In this document: in pieces, positions 27,866 to 40,109 of the stretch
Numbering within the stretch: the first letter of the stretch is position 1
Layout of the letters: each line of letters starts with the position of its first letter
Assembly (NCBI RefSeq): GCF_037975245.1
Contig: NC_092578.1
Span: forward strand, 14,676,321-14,740,320
DNA length: 64,000 nt
From: Apostichopus japonicus
Taxonomy: Eukaryota > Echinodermata > Holothuroidea > Aspidochirotida > Stichopodidae
Direction of reading: 5' to 3'
Program-made: the position numbers and the translations under genes
Notes under the pieces: generated by a model
The model's database searches: none
Told to the model about the DNA's origin: nothing
What the model saw: the letters and a program-made list of their open reading frames with translations, nothing else

Positions 27866-28939
27866 ATAAAAAAAAATAACGCTTTCAATTCCAGCCTGTC
27901 CGTTAATTTTAAATTGTAAAACAAAATACAGTGATCAAAATTTTAGGATTTTCTATCAGTTACACATGATTCCTTTTGTCTACTCTCTACCAATACACGG
28001 ACTACCGTGATGTCATCAGGACCCTAGTCCAATAAATTCAATTGTAGACGACTTTCAGGACCATGGATCATGTAAATTTGTTTTGATGATTATCTTCATT
28101 AATCTTTCTATTTTTTTATTTTATTTTATCGGAAAACGTTTTATTGATGATCTTTCGGAATGTTTAGATACCACAGAACTTGTTACCTTGTTGTCACTGG
28201 TTTTATTTTTTAGACGAGGTAAAGAAAACTGCTAGATTACGTTCAGAATGGTGACGTACAATCGAACTCTGTGCATTTCTTCTGCGACCCTTCATGCAGT
28301 GTATTTTTTTTACGAAAAGACTAAATCATTCAATCTGAAATTGTGCAATTTAAGGGTTTTTTTAAAATTGCTTATGATCAATGCAAACTCTTAAGGTAGC
28401 AGACCTACTCCCTTGGGTGCATGGTTTATAGGGCAGAAGACAGGGAGGGGGTGAGGGAGGGTGAAGGTGAATTAAATAGTATTAGTTCTATTATAAGTTG
28501 GCTCCTATGCATTATTTCAGGCATTATCCTTTTTACAGGGTACGATTTTAGTCACTAACTTGCCAGTGAATAAAGTTGGAAATTCTCATTGTAGCATTTC
28601 AGATAAAAAGCTGAACATGAATATCTTCCTTGTTTTTGTGACAGTAGTGTTTTTTTCCTTGCTATGCATCTGTAGCATTAACCCAATTTACATGATAATG
28701 CTGACATGGTATTTTATTATATTCTGATTATGCATTCATGTAACGGTAGTGTTTTATTTCCTTTGCTATGCACCTGTAGCATTTACCCAATTTACATAAA
28801 AATGCTGACATGGTATTTTATCGTATTCTGATTTTGCATGTTCTCAATGTTCTCAAACTCAGTTTGTGACATTGTGTACTTCTTTGATATCAATCGGAAT
28901 CCCTTAAAGTCAATGTGTAGCATTAATGTTCGCCTTCGA

Positions 28940-29080
28940 GGGGAATCATGATACACACCCTGACGATGATCACACAGTGACCAGTCTAGATGCAAGGGGA
29001 CTGGGGTTGAGAGCGGATTAGTTGGTTCGTTGTTTGGTTTTTCGTGCCCAGGTTCTCTCCTGGGTGACTTTTCTAACAAA
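28940..29080 (+). repeat. Dispersed repeat F, copy 1
   Basis: About 140 bp containing GATGCAAGGGGACTGGGGTT, GAGAGCGGAT and GTGCCCAGGTTCTCTCCTGG (a CCCAGG/CCTGGG hairpin). It lies downstream of ACBP copy 1. Other copies: 43389-43525 and 47802-47852. Confidence 0.8.
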
Positions 29081-30462
29081 GTATCCTTAAAAGTTAATGT
29101 TTAACAAGTAGACACAATAAATGGCTTACACAGACTGTTGTGTAGGTGTCTAATATACTGTAAAGACTACAGCTCAATAATGTAAAGACTAACAGACTAA
29201 CAATACAAATAAAAGAAACGTGGTACAAGATTTTGTTGTTCTTGTTTTGTTCCAAGTTTTCCTTTTTTCCTTCTCATTCTCGGCAATTTTTATAGACGTT
29301 TCTCTCAAGTTTGGGATCCCAGGAAAACCCAATTAAAAATTGCTAGACTTATTTTGACATGAATCTACGCTCATCTGAGCTTCAACAAATTAGGCAAAGG
29401 TATCCATTTGGAAGATATTAAGAATTGGTTACACAGTCTCCCCCTCCCCCCTCCCTGTCCCACCTCCCTTCCGTAACAACCCCCCTAAATAGTAATTAAA
29501 ACATGAAAATAGTTCTGCTCAGGGGACAGTGAGGTACTAAACGGGAGACGTGTGATGTCCCGCCCTGCTCTAACCAGATAGCATCTACCCGCTCCAACCA
29601 GGGAGCGATCCCTAGACCCTAAGTCCGAAAGCTCTTTAAGTGTTCGTCTTCTAGATATTAGAGAAGCACTATGGGAAAACACTTTTAAAGTGCCAGGCAA
29701 AATGCACCTGAATAAAAGTTATGGGGCAAGAGGGATCCACGTCTCCCCCCCCCCCTCCCTCACGCTTCATTGGTGAACCAACTTTTAACGTGTAATTGAT
29801 CATTTGTTGTTTCAAATTTGATTAATTTTGAAAAAATGTCAACGTCATATAACTTGGTAAGCGCAGCAACTGCTTGTATACCTGGATAGTAAGAGAGGTT
29901 AATACACACTACATTTCGTACAGAGGTTTAATACGGTGCGCGATTAAAGAAAGAAACTTAACAACGGTAACCTTCATTCTTCCGTATACATTAAGCGTGT
30001 TTTGTTTTACCGGCGCCGACTAGTGGAAGGGTCAACTGAGGGGGCCGACATCATTTGAGGGGGGGGGGACAAATACGCCCTCCCCATTTGCGTTGCCACT
30101 GAATATGACATGTTTTGTAACCCATGATTCTTTATTTCATTGCTGCTTTCGCCAATTAGATCTGCGGTAATGACTGAGGCTGGTTACGTGACAAATGCTG
30201 CCCATGTCGTGTCATACATAGGTTATATATAGCAAATATTGACTGAAACAAGTGTATGTTCTATACCATTGCCAATGTAAATTTACAGAGAGAACTACTT
30301 AAACACCCGCAATTTACTTTAATGTCTATGGCGTAAACCGCAACCGTTACGACAAACAGTTTTTACAAGGTGACTTTAAAACATACAGATCTAGTTACCG
30401 GTACTTGGTTGGAAGAAATGTACATGATTGTAGTGATCTTGTACTCGTACGTGCCCCCCTCC

Positions 30463-31254
30463 CATGGGCGTCAACAGGTGGGGGACGGGGGGACATGTCC
30501 CCCCCACTTTCAAAAGTGGAGGGGATATCATATCATTTGTCCCCCCCCCCCCACTTTTCAGAGCAGTTATTAAAAAAATCACATGCATATGCGCGATTTT
30601 CTATCACAATTGCTGAGCTGATTCAAGTAGAATCTAACTTAAGAATCATTATCAATAAATTGCACTGGAAATTAGAACAGTGCTTGGCCCTTTATCCCCC
30701 TTCCTCCGATATTCACCCTCCCCGCTTCGTCCGAGACCTCTGATAAAAGTTTGTGCGATGTTTGAACGATGTTTTAGAGTGTTTTGTGGAAGCACCCCTT
30801 CTCGCCAGAAATGGAATTCCCCTTGCCCTACACTGTGAATCAGAGAAAACGACGCATTTCAACTTGAAAACAAGTCGAAGACCCCACCAGGAAGGTAATA
30901 TCATATATTTTAGGCCCTACAGACAGTATTCTGCCTGTATGCAGGGTATTATATGATACCAAACTACCGAAAATATTTCGTTTGAGATGGACGCTGTGTA
31001 ATTCGTTTCCCTTGGTGTCAGAACGGCATCTTTCTACCAGTACTTTCTGTCGGAATTTAGTTTTGTGAGACAAAATTTCTCCTCACAGATCTGGTTCTGA
31101 TGTAACTAAAAACGACTCAGGAAGGCCGTCTCCTGCGATCTAGGGGGTCTTATGTACCCAAAATTTTCTGGTACGCTACGCGCCAACCAATGGTGGCGCT
31201 CCGCTTAGATAGTATAGTGTCCCCCCCACTTTCTGAAACCTGCTGACGCCCATG
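30463..31254 (+). mobile_element. hAT-like MITE (family C, copy 2)
   Basis: 792 bp, same termini as the copy at 22468-23258 and almost base-for-base identical (a single substitution, gatttaac versus gatgtaac, and one C-run length change were noticed by eye). The target duplication is CCCCCTCC (30455-30462 and 31255-31262). It lies between the two ACBP genes. Confidence 0.92.
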
Positions 31255-32192
31255 CCCCCTCCCCCAACCCTTGGCGACGCCACTGCTCTTTACTCGTACC
31301 CTTACATGCATGTTGTACTGTGAATGCTGGTTAGGTATCCCGTATAGTGTGACTAATCTACATATCATCAGTACTAGCAACAATCTGTGGCGATATGATA
31401 AATAGTCAAACAACTATTATTCAAATGCAGACAATCACTTTGCTGCGTGTTTGGTTTTTTAGACGCTTAAAATTGTCCTCATTATGAACATATCTCTTCA
31501 GAAACCTCCAGGAAAGTTTTAGAAATGCTAAAATGTTGATGCCAGTTTTGTTGACCTTTCCCTCTTATGGAAACGATAGCACATGTTAGACAACTATTCG
31601 GGTCTTACAATCCGTGGCGGCGGAGCCGGTGGGGAGGGTGGGGGGCAGTGGGGGCGAAGGTTGCCATAGTTAAAGATAATGAGTAATTATGAACATATTG
31701 GGTTGTGGGCAGTTCTTTTGTTGATTAATGTTGGGAATAAAAGATAAACGCTTGTTCAGTGTTCTCAATAAGACTTTCTTGTGAATTCAAATAATGTTTC
31801 CCCAGATATAATTAAAGCTAATGAGGTTGATTAGCATTCTGCTTAGTCAAACTTTGGGTTCATTATCGTTTTATTTCTATATTACTATCAGGTCATAACT
31901 CGGTTTATCGTCATAATATAGGTACTCAGTGATGTGGCGTCTCATTGTACAATGAGTGCGAAGTCCTTTCTGTTGATAAACTAAATTGATAAACATGTTA
32001 TCTTTATTAAATATATCGTTTGTTGTATGCGCTGTAGGTACATAATTGACGTTATCATGTATGCTCAATGTTGTCATATAAAGGTCATTAGCAAGAGAGT
32101 ATTCTATACATTGCTCAAGAACCGACAACCGAATCGACGCCACAACCATTGTTTCAAAAACCTGCCCAAAACTTTCCACAGAAACTGTCAAG

Positions 32193-35100
32193 ATGCCATC
32201 GGTAAGTACTGATATTGTTATCCTCGTCATTTGTTGTTGTTTTCTGCTACAGTATATAGGGGTACAACGCCTGCCTGTTGAAGGGGTCACAACGGTGCTT
32301 GGAGTCAAGAAAAACTCAAAAGGCTTTCATGAGACGAGAGGGTAGTTAAAAACTTGGTGGGGGGGGGGGGGGGTATGCTATAAGACAAGAGGGATGAGAT
32401 GAACTTCAGGTATTTATATCATAAACGTAGACCCGCACACAGAACATTCAAATGACGCAAAGCAATATATTTAGCGTTGTAGACCACAGAGTTTTCTTTA
32501 CAAGATTGAATATGTAATGACTCCCTCATCAGGAGCAACCTATGGATTATGACCACATATAACTGTGATCACGATAACTGTCTAATGAGCAAAGTGTGTT
32601 AAAGTGATATACGGCTTGGTCCATGAGTGGGGTGCGGTGGAGGGGGAGGGTAGCAAATGAGGGGGTAAAAGTTCGGTAATATCGTGAGATCGGTTCCTAT
32701 ATGTTTGTAACTAATTTTTAATGGCTTTCAGAAGTAGTTGGCGCCCTGGTCCCCCTTCCTGGTTACATAGTTAACTAAATTGAGTTTTGTTGTTGTTGTC
32801 ATTTTCACATATTCTAGGATGAATTCAACCAAGCAGCTGCCGCGGTTCGTACCCTGACTACGAAGCCATCTGACAGTGATATGCTGAAGCTGTATGGGTT
32901 ATACAAACAAGTTACTGTGGGTGCCTGCAACATAGGTATGTATCCTGGTCATGATATATAGATGACCACCACCAAGTGACGAGAAATTATATCATTTTGT
33001 ACATTTCTTTAGTTATCATGCATATAGCAGGAATCCATCGATTTCAAAGAAAAAAAGAAAAAAGAAAAAAAAGTTACTTATGATACTTCTTGGGAAAGAG
33101 GAGAAAAGTTAGTTAGTAGGAAATATGCTTTATGAACTTTTTTTCAGTGAATATATAGGCACCAGTTTATCATCATGAGGGAAGTTTATAAATACAGAAT
33201 TTTCTTAATACTACAAACTATAATTCACTTTAGAAGCAAATGGATTAGTTCACGATGTAATTAGATATTGCATGTTCTACAATGAAACACTGACTTTACA
33301 CCCTGCAGTGAAACAAAGCCTATATAGCGGTACGATGTTGTATACAGTAGTGGTCTGTAGATGTTTAGGCCCACAGCGCTAACTGAACCCCAAACCCCAG
33401 AATAGATGCTCCGGATGCAGGAAAGCTAGCTTGGAAGTTACATCACTCCTCACTTACCTGTTTCCTATACATGCGCACTCCGATCTACCCTAGTCTATAA
33501 GAACTGGTAACATTCTTGCACGGCGCCCCCAGTGACCCTCTCTACTGTCCCTATCCAGTCGCCGCCTTTTGAATCTCTATCATTGAGAAGTGTAATACAC
33601 GCGTGTTTATAACTTGGTATTTAACGTCTGTTTTCACGCCTGGTTTTCCGTTCTTGGTGGACTCTTTTCTCAAGTCAGGGAGACGGTTTTACTTCATCTA
33701 GTTTCATGGATAACGAACAAGCCCCGAAAACTGTTGGATTAATTTTCGGACATGTTGGAAAAATCCTGGGACCCACCGTATAGTTTTCTGGACACACTTT
33801 TGTGCTGTGCCGCGTAGTTTGCGGACCGTCGGCGTATTGTATATATATGTAATAATGCATGAACGGCGCACCGTACATTTTAGTATAAGTTAAAGGAAGC
33901 AATCTAAATGTTTTGAAGATGGTTCGATTCATTAACTTTCTGTTTCTTTTTCTAGTTTAATTGTTCATTTATTAATTGCCTTGTCTAGGGGTATTTCTAG
34001 CAATTCAAGTGAAGAAATATTGAAAGTATAATTGCACAGTGAAAACGCACATGGACAAAGAGGTCAGCTACAATGTATAATTAAGGATGTGTTTAATCTA
34101 TATCTAAACCTATGTACCGTAAAGTGACTAACTAGAAGAACAATTTAACAATCACGAAAGCATTATCGATTAATATGAAAGTAAAAACAAAACATGTTTA
34201 CATAACTATACAATGTACAATGTAGCTTGTTTAACTCATATCAACATTTCCTTCACGACTTGTTGAACATAACGTCAAGACTATATTGTAATTAAATCAG
34301 CCTTATGGTAACTATATATATAACTACATCATTATAGCCTGTAAGACAAAATATTCACTGAAGCAACAGGGATACGTCTTCAGGGTGTTCACTGTGGGAT
34401 CGTTTGTCTACCTCAGTGTATTACATAAGACAGTGGCGGCAGGTTGAAATATTGACTTGACCACGAAGGCGAAAGAGGTTGGGGTGGTGGGTGGGGAATG
34501 AATGAATGATGGTGAATTGGGTGGTGGACCGGTGGTACCGTATTTGACCGACAGGACTCCTTTAACAATAGCCAATAGGCTTGTAACTGATGCCACGTGC
34601 ACTATTTAGTTGTCTTAAACTCGCCCAACAATAACCAACTTCACCTCTACTGTTCTCGTCATCTACTGAATATTCTCTTCTAATACTAACAGTTATTGGC
34701 TTCCTTGGACTCGAAAAAAATAATTACTTAATAGTACACTAAATAGGCGACATCTGTCACCTTGCACTCAGAAAATCATTGGTATGTAAAATGACTCAAA
34801 AGGAGTCGTTAGCCTAGGACAAAACGTCTCATTTTGAGTCATTTCAACCCACCAAATGTCATGAGTTTTCTTTGCTTTGAATCATTCACCGCGGGGAAGG
34901 CCGATTCTGACGTCACTTACATCATACTTGTCTTGAACGTTCGGTAAACTGACCATTACACATGTCAGATAATGTACTTTGAAGCCGTCAGCTTGCCACA
35001 CTCTTCTTATACGTATATAGTAAGTTCCGATGAGGTTAGGTCATATAACTCAACTGTACAGCTACTTAATATAAAGAATCCGACTCCCAAATCAAAACAT

Positions 35101-38100
35101 AAATCAATATATGCCTGTCCTCACCTGAAATCACATAAGAAAAGTAAGTAGAAATCCGTATATAGGACTTCATAGAGTTGAGAATATCAAGTTAATAGAA
35201 ACTTGTACCAACCGAAATTAATGGAAAAGCAAATGCAGCAAATCAAATTATCAAATGGATTTAATCAATATCAATAACCACACATGTGATCAATATCATT
35301 TTATACATAAAAAAAAAACCAAGTGCATAATTTTAGTTTAATATATGCAAGCATGAGCGTCCTCATTTTTACCATTTCCTCTTTGTTCTCTAGTTACCGT
35401 ACTATCATAATAAGAACTATGAAAATGGTCATGTAAACAAAAGTTGAACATATTTTGACACCGAGAAGGAACCACTTTACGGTCCTCATCCATTCCGGGT
35501 TTTCTTGGTCTTTTGCGGCGAAGCGAGAACTAATTGCAACGTAGGATGATATGACCACGCCCTCCACTAACAGCCATACGACATAGCCACCTGTAGAAGG
35601 AAACAACAGCCAACACTCTTTTAGTGATTGGTAGTGCAAAAAAGAATGCAACAGTTACGTCAGTCACCTGCTTACGAAAATATAAAACGTGATGTGCATG
35701 AACTAGAAATTTCAGCCATCTTAAAGATCATTATTATTGCCCCCCCCCCCCCACACTCCCGCAACATGCTTAGAAGTCCCATAGTGATCCCACGTGTTGA
35801 CACATGAACAAGAATGTTACTACCATCCTCAGAACATTTTTTCATCAATTTGCCTTGGTGCACACTCCCCCGTGTCAGGACCTTCAGTGGAAATACTTTT
35901 TGGTTTCGATGATAATCGTAACCTATATGCATTCATGCTGGCGTGTGTGTGTGTATGTACGTGTGTTATGATCCCATATTTTGTGTCCCATAGTACATTA
36001 CTGAGTACAAGAAGTCTTGTTGTTTATAGTGGATGTCAAAGGTTATTTGGTGTCACCAGTGGTCAAATTGTGAAAACCTTGTAAACACGATATTTCAAGA
36101 AGAGAAGCTTGGACATTTTTTTATGTAGGAGAACCATATTAAGGACAATAAGCCTATTGGTTTTTGTGGAGGTCAAATGTCATTTGGGGTCTTCAGAGGT
36201 CAAATTGTGAAAACATTGTAAACAAACTATTGCAAGCAGGGAACCTTGGACAGATCTCATATTTGGATTGCAGATGGACCATATCAAATTTAAGGAGCCT
36301 GTCATTGCCTTAGATCGAGGTCAAAGGTCATCTGAAGTCAACAAACGCCAAAAATTTATTTCACAAGGGAAGCTTAAACAGATCGCATATTTGGTATATA
36401 ATTATACCACATTGAGTACAAGTAGCCTATAGTGTTGTGACCGAAGGTCAATGGTCGTTTGAGTTCACCAGGGATCAACTTGTGAAAACCATGTTTAACA
36501 CAATATTTCAACAATGTCAGATGTCATATTTAGTATGTTGATGTATCACATTTAGTACAAGAAGCCTGTTGTTGAGGTCAGTAGTCATTTCAGGACAGCC
36601 TGTGTCATACATTGTGAATTTATTGTTTGTCACATCACACTGCTTTTCAATGTTATTACTAAGATCAATTATGTTGTACACCCTCATTAAACATTACGTC
36701 TAATCCATGACGAAAAATGTTCATCATCGAAACCACAATGCATCTTGGCATTCTGGTTAATACTCCAAGCAATTTTGAGCTCGCTGAATTTAAGCTCAAT
36801 ATTGATGACCATTAACTTGATAGTTTCCCAACTGCTAATTTCACTTCCCATGAGGTTCACTTGAGTCACTATAATAAATGTTATGGTTAATGTTCTATAT
36901 GAACTATTTATAGAGATTTTCGTCTTCTACTCAAATTATTTGTACCTTTGCCCCGAATCTTATATGCAGACTAACCTATAGTATAGGAACTTCTGTTATG
37001 AAATTTGCAGCAAGTATAGCTGAAGTGTTCATATTTACTTTGATATGTAACATAGGCACCCAGACACAGGATTGGGATTACGCGGGGCTGGGTAGAGGGG
37101 GGGGGGGTGGTGGCAGAAGACAGACACATTTCTGTTAGGTTATGACCTTTACATGATGTATTGGCCTTATTTGTAAAAGGCATTGCTGTGAAAATTATTA
37201 AGGGAATCATCCCACCCTCGTACCCCACCCTCGTATTCCGCCTCCCCCCCCCCCCCCCCCCTTCGAGTTGTCCGACGCTCTGTAGCAGATTCTTCGAGAA
37301 GATCAAGCATCCATTGTGATATTAATGCTGCAAACAAAGAACATATTTTCCCTACTGTTCAATTGTATGATGAGAGAGATTAAGTTGCAGCCAACAAACA
37401 AATGACATACCAATGATGGCTTGCCCGGCAGATGGGAGTTTGTTAAATAAGAAACTAAGGAACACAAAGAGAAATGCCATACCAATGACGGGTTGCTCGG
37501 TATATTGGAACTTGTTAAATAAGAAACTAAGGAACACGAAGGAATATGACATACCAATGACGGGTTGCCCGGTAGATGGGAGTTTGTTAAATAAGAAACT
37601 AAGGAACACGAAGAAATATGACATACCAATGACGGGTTGCCCGGTAGATGGGAGCTTGTTAAAAAGGAAGCTAAGGAACACGAAGAGAGTCAAGATACAG
37701 CTCAAACTGAATGCCGCTGCTTTTGGATCTGGTGTCCGAGGGAGGCAAAGTGCCAACGTGGTCATCGCTGACATCACCAGACACGGAAGTATGAGAGCCA
37801 TGAAATGTAACGACCTTTGACCTCTTTTGAGCTTTAACACGTAATGGATGTAGGACTGTTCCTCGCCCTCGCAGCTTGCGCAGTCGTAGCTATTAGCGCC
37901 AACTTCAACTAGCTCGATATCCAGACTCCATAAGCCGTGTTTTAATGCATACTTCTTGTAAGCATTTTGATCAATGAGGTCTGTAATTTTCTCAAATTGT
38001 TGCTGTATTAAAGACGTAGAAAGTATGGTAGGCATTACAATGTAATGCATAACTGAGGGATCAATGACGCAGTATTGTAGGAAATCCAGAAGGTTTAGTT

Positions 38101-40078
38101 ACTATGATGTATAAGTTAGGTTCTGAAGAAGAGTAAAGTGATAACTTAATATTATACTTAATGATGAACGCTATACATTTCTAAGAAGAAGAAAAAACAC
38201 TTATACGTTATAACTAATATAAAGTATGGGACTGGACAAGAGTAAAGCGATAATTTCATTTTATTCTTATTCTCAAAAGAGATTTCTCATGCCAGACAGG
38301 AAGCAAGGGCGTAGGAACCGGGGGGCTGGGGGGCGCCAGCCCCCAGTGAAAAATATGGAGGGGCGGAAGTATCATTCCGCCCCCCCCCCCCGCTTCGCAA
38401 GTCAGAAAACCCCTTTTTCATTTCCAAATGAGAAAAAAAAATCTCATTTGGAGCACCAAATTGCATCTAAGGCCAGTTGAAAATGCAAAATTATATACAA
38501 AATGGAGTGGGTGGGTTGAAGTGTGCTATATTGCACCAAATTGCATCTGAGGCCACCTGGAAATGCAAAAGAATTCCAAAGGGGAGGGGGACACCCCCTC
38601 CCCTTAGACCCCTCCCCCAGGCCGGCCATCAGTCTTCAGCCCCCCCCCCCCCACACACACACAAAAGTACCTTCCTACGCCACTGACTGTACGTGTGAGC
38701 CTCCGCTCACGTATTGGTCACATAGGCTATTCAAGAAAACATGTCGGTTTTGGCGCGTAACTACAAACGTTTAAATTGTATACGCCTTAATGTCTAACAA
38801 ACTGCGTTAGTCTTTGTGTGGCGATACGCGAATCCCCACATAAGGACTTGTGAATATTGTCGGTATTTGGCGATCAATATGTGGCAATGTTAGGATCGCA
38901 TGATAAGTAAAATGTTCTTGTTCATTACGTGGAGATGCTATTAGTGCCACATAGGGACTTAAATTGTTCTTGGTCATTATGTGGATATAACTTTGTATTC
39001 ATATGAAGACCTAGGTTTACATAATTTTTCTGCATATTTGGCGGTTTTGGCGTCCCATGGTGATCGGCTCGTAGTAAATATACTTACTTCTCCAGTTTGG
39101 TAAAGCCATGTAGTAAACGTGAGATAGCAGATCTGTTCATCAAACGGATAATATCGTACGGATATTCTGCAAAAGGACTCAAAATTAGCAAGCGTATACC
39201 AGTACACCTGTCCTGTGTATTCCAAGGTGATTGATGTAGTCTCCGGTTGAAAGCTTCTCGGACCTGGTGCAATGCTGAATGGAAAGTTTGATATCAACAG
39301 GGGAAATGAATGTGAAATAAAGCATTGACTAAATCCGTTCGGCTATACTTTTCACCAATTAAGAACTGGATTTATTTTTTAAAGTAAATTTTAAATATTT
39401 GTTGGGTTCATAGGGTTTCCGTTGCGGAAAACTTCGATGCCAAATATGCCGCCATATTACCCCATAGGCTCAGTGATCAAATTTCCCAATGTTAACTATA
39501 TATGGTCTATCCCCTTCCCTCTCTTGTGATTCTAACAATGTCATTTACATGTTCTACTGTGTACTTCGCAAAGAAGGCAGTCATGTAGATGAAACAGGTT
39601 CTCGGTTCCGCTTACGTTTCAATGATCACAAAAAAATGTATTCGCGTGATAATTTTGTAAGATTTCCCGTTTCCGAACATTTCAATCTTCCGATAGACAT
39701 TCTCTCAAAAACCTTAATTGCCTCGAACTTCAAATCATCTTCTGAACGTAAACGTAAAGAAATCGATTGTATCTTTCGTATTAAGTCTCACATCACTGGC
39801 CTCAATAAAGACCTGAGACCCCTAAACCACCAGAAGTTACAAACATATGTAATCCGTTCTTCCTATTCTTTGCTCCTTGATCCGCTTCCTGTATAGTCAT
39901 GGTTTATTTGGTTCTATTTTCATCAATGCAACACATATATCTAGCATCATACTTTCATTGTGTTACATTTTGTACTTTTTCATTCCACTGCCAAGTATTG
40001 CTGACGAAGGTCCAATGGGGACCGAAAATTCCAATTATATTTTCTAAAACAATACTCCTTATTTGTCAAGTATGTATG

Positions 40079-40109
<31 letters not shown>

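Larger units (their letters stand above)
27866..32100. other. ACBP 1-ACBP 2 intergenic region
   Basis: Holds the 3'UTR of ACBP copy 1 (AATAAA candidates at about 28032 and 29116), a direct duplication of GTAGCATT(A/T)ACCCAATTTACAT at about 28672 and 28778, repeat F copy 1 and MITE C copy 2. No other gene seen. Confidence 0.6.

Noticed and set aside
37982-38002. Alternative acceptor AAATTACAG for Cys-loop exon 6
   Set aside because: It would shift the frame relative to the preceding phase-0 exon; the upstream acceptor at 38003-38004 keeps the frame.
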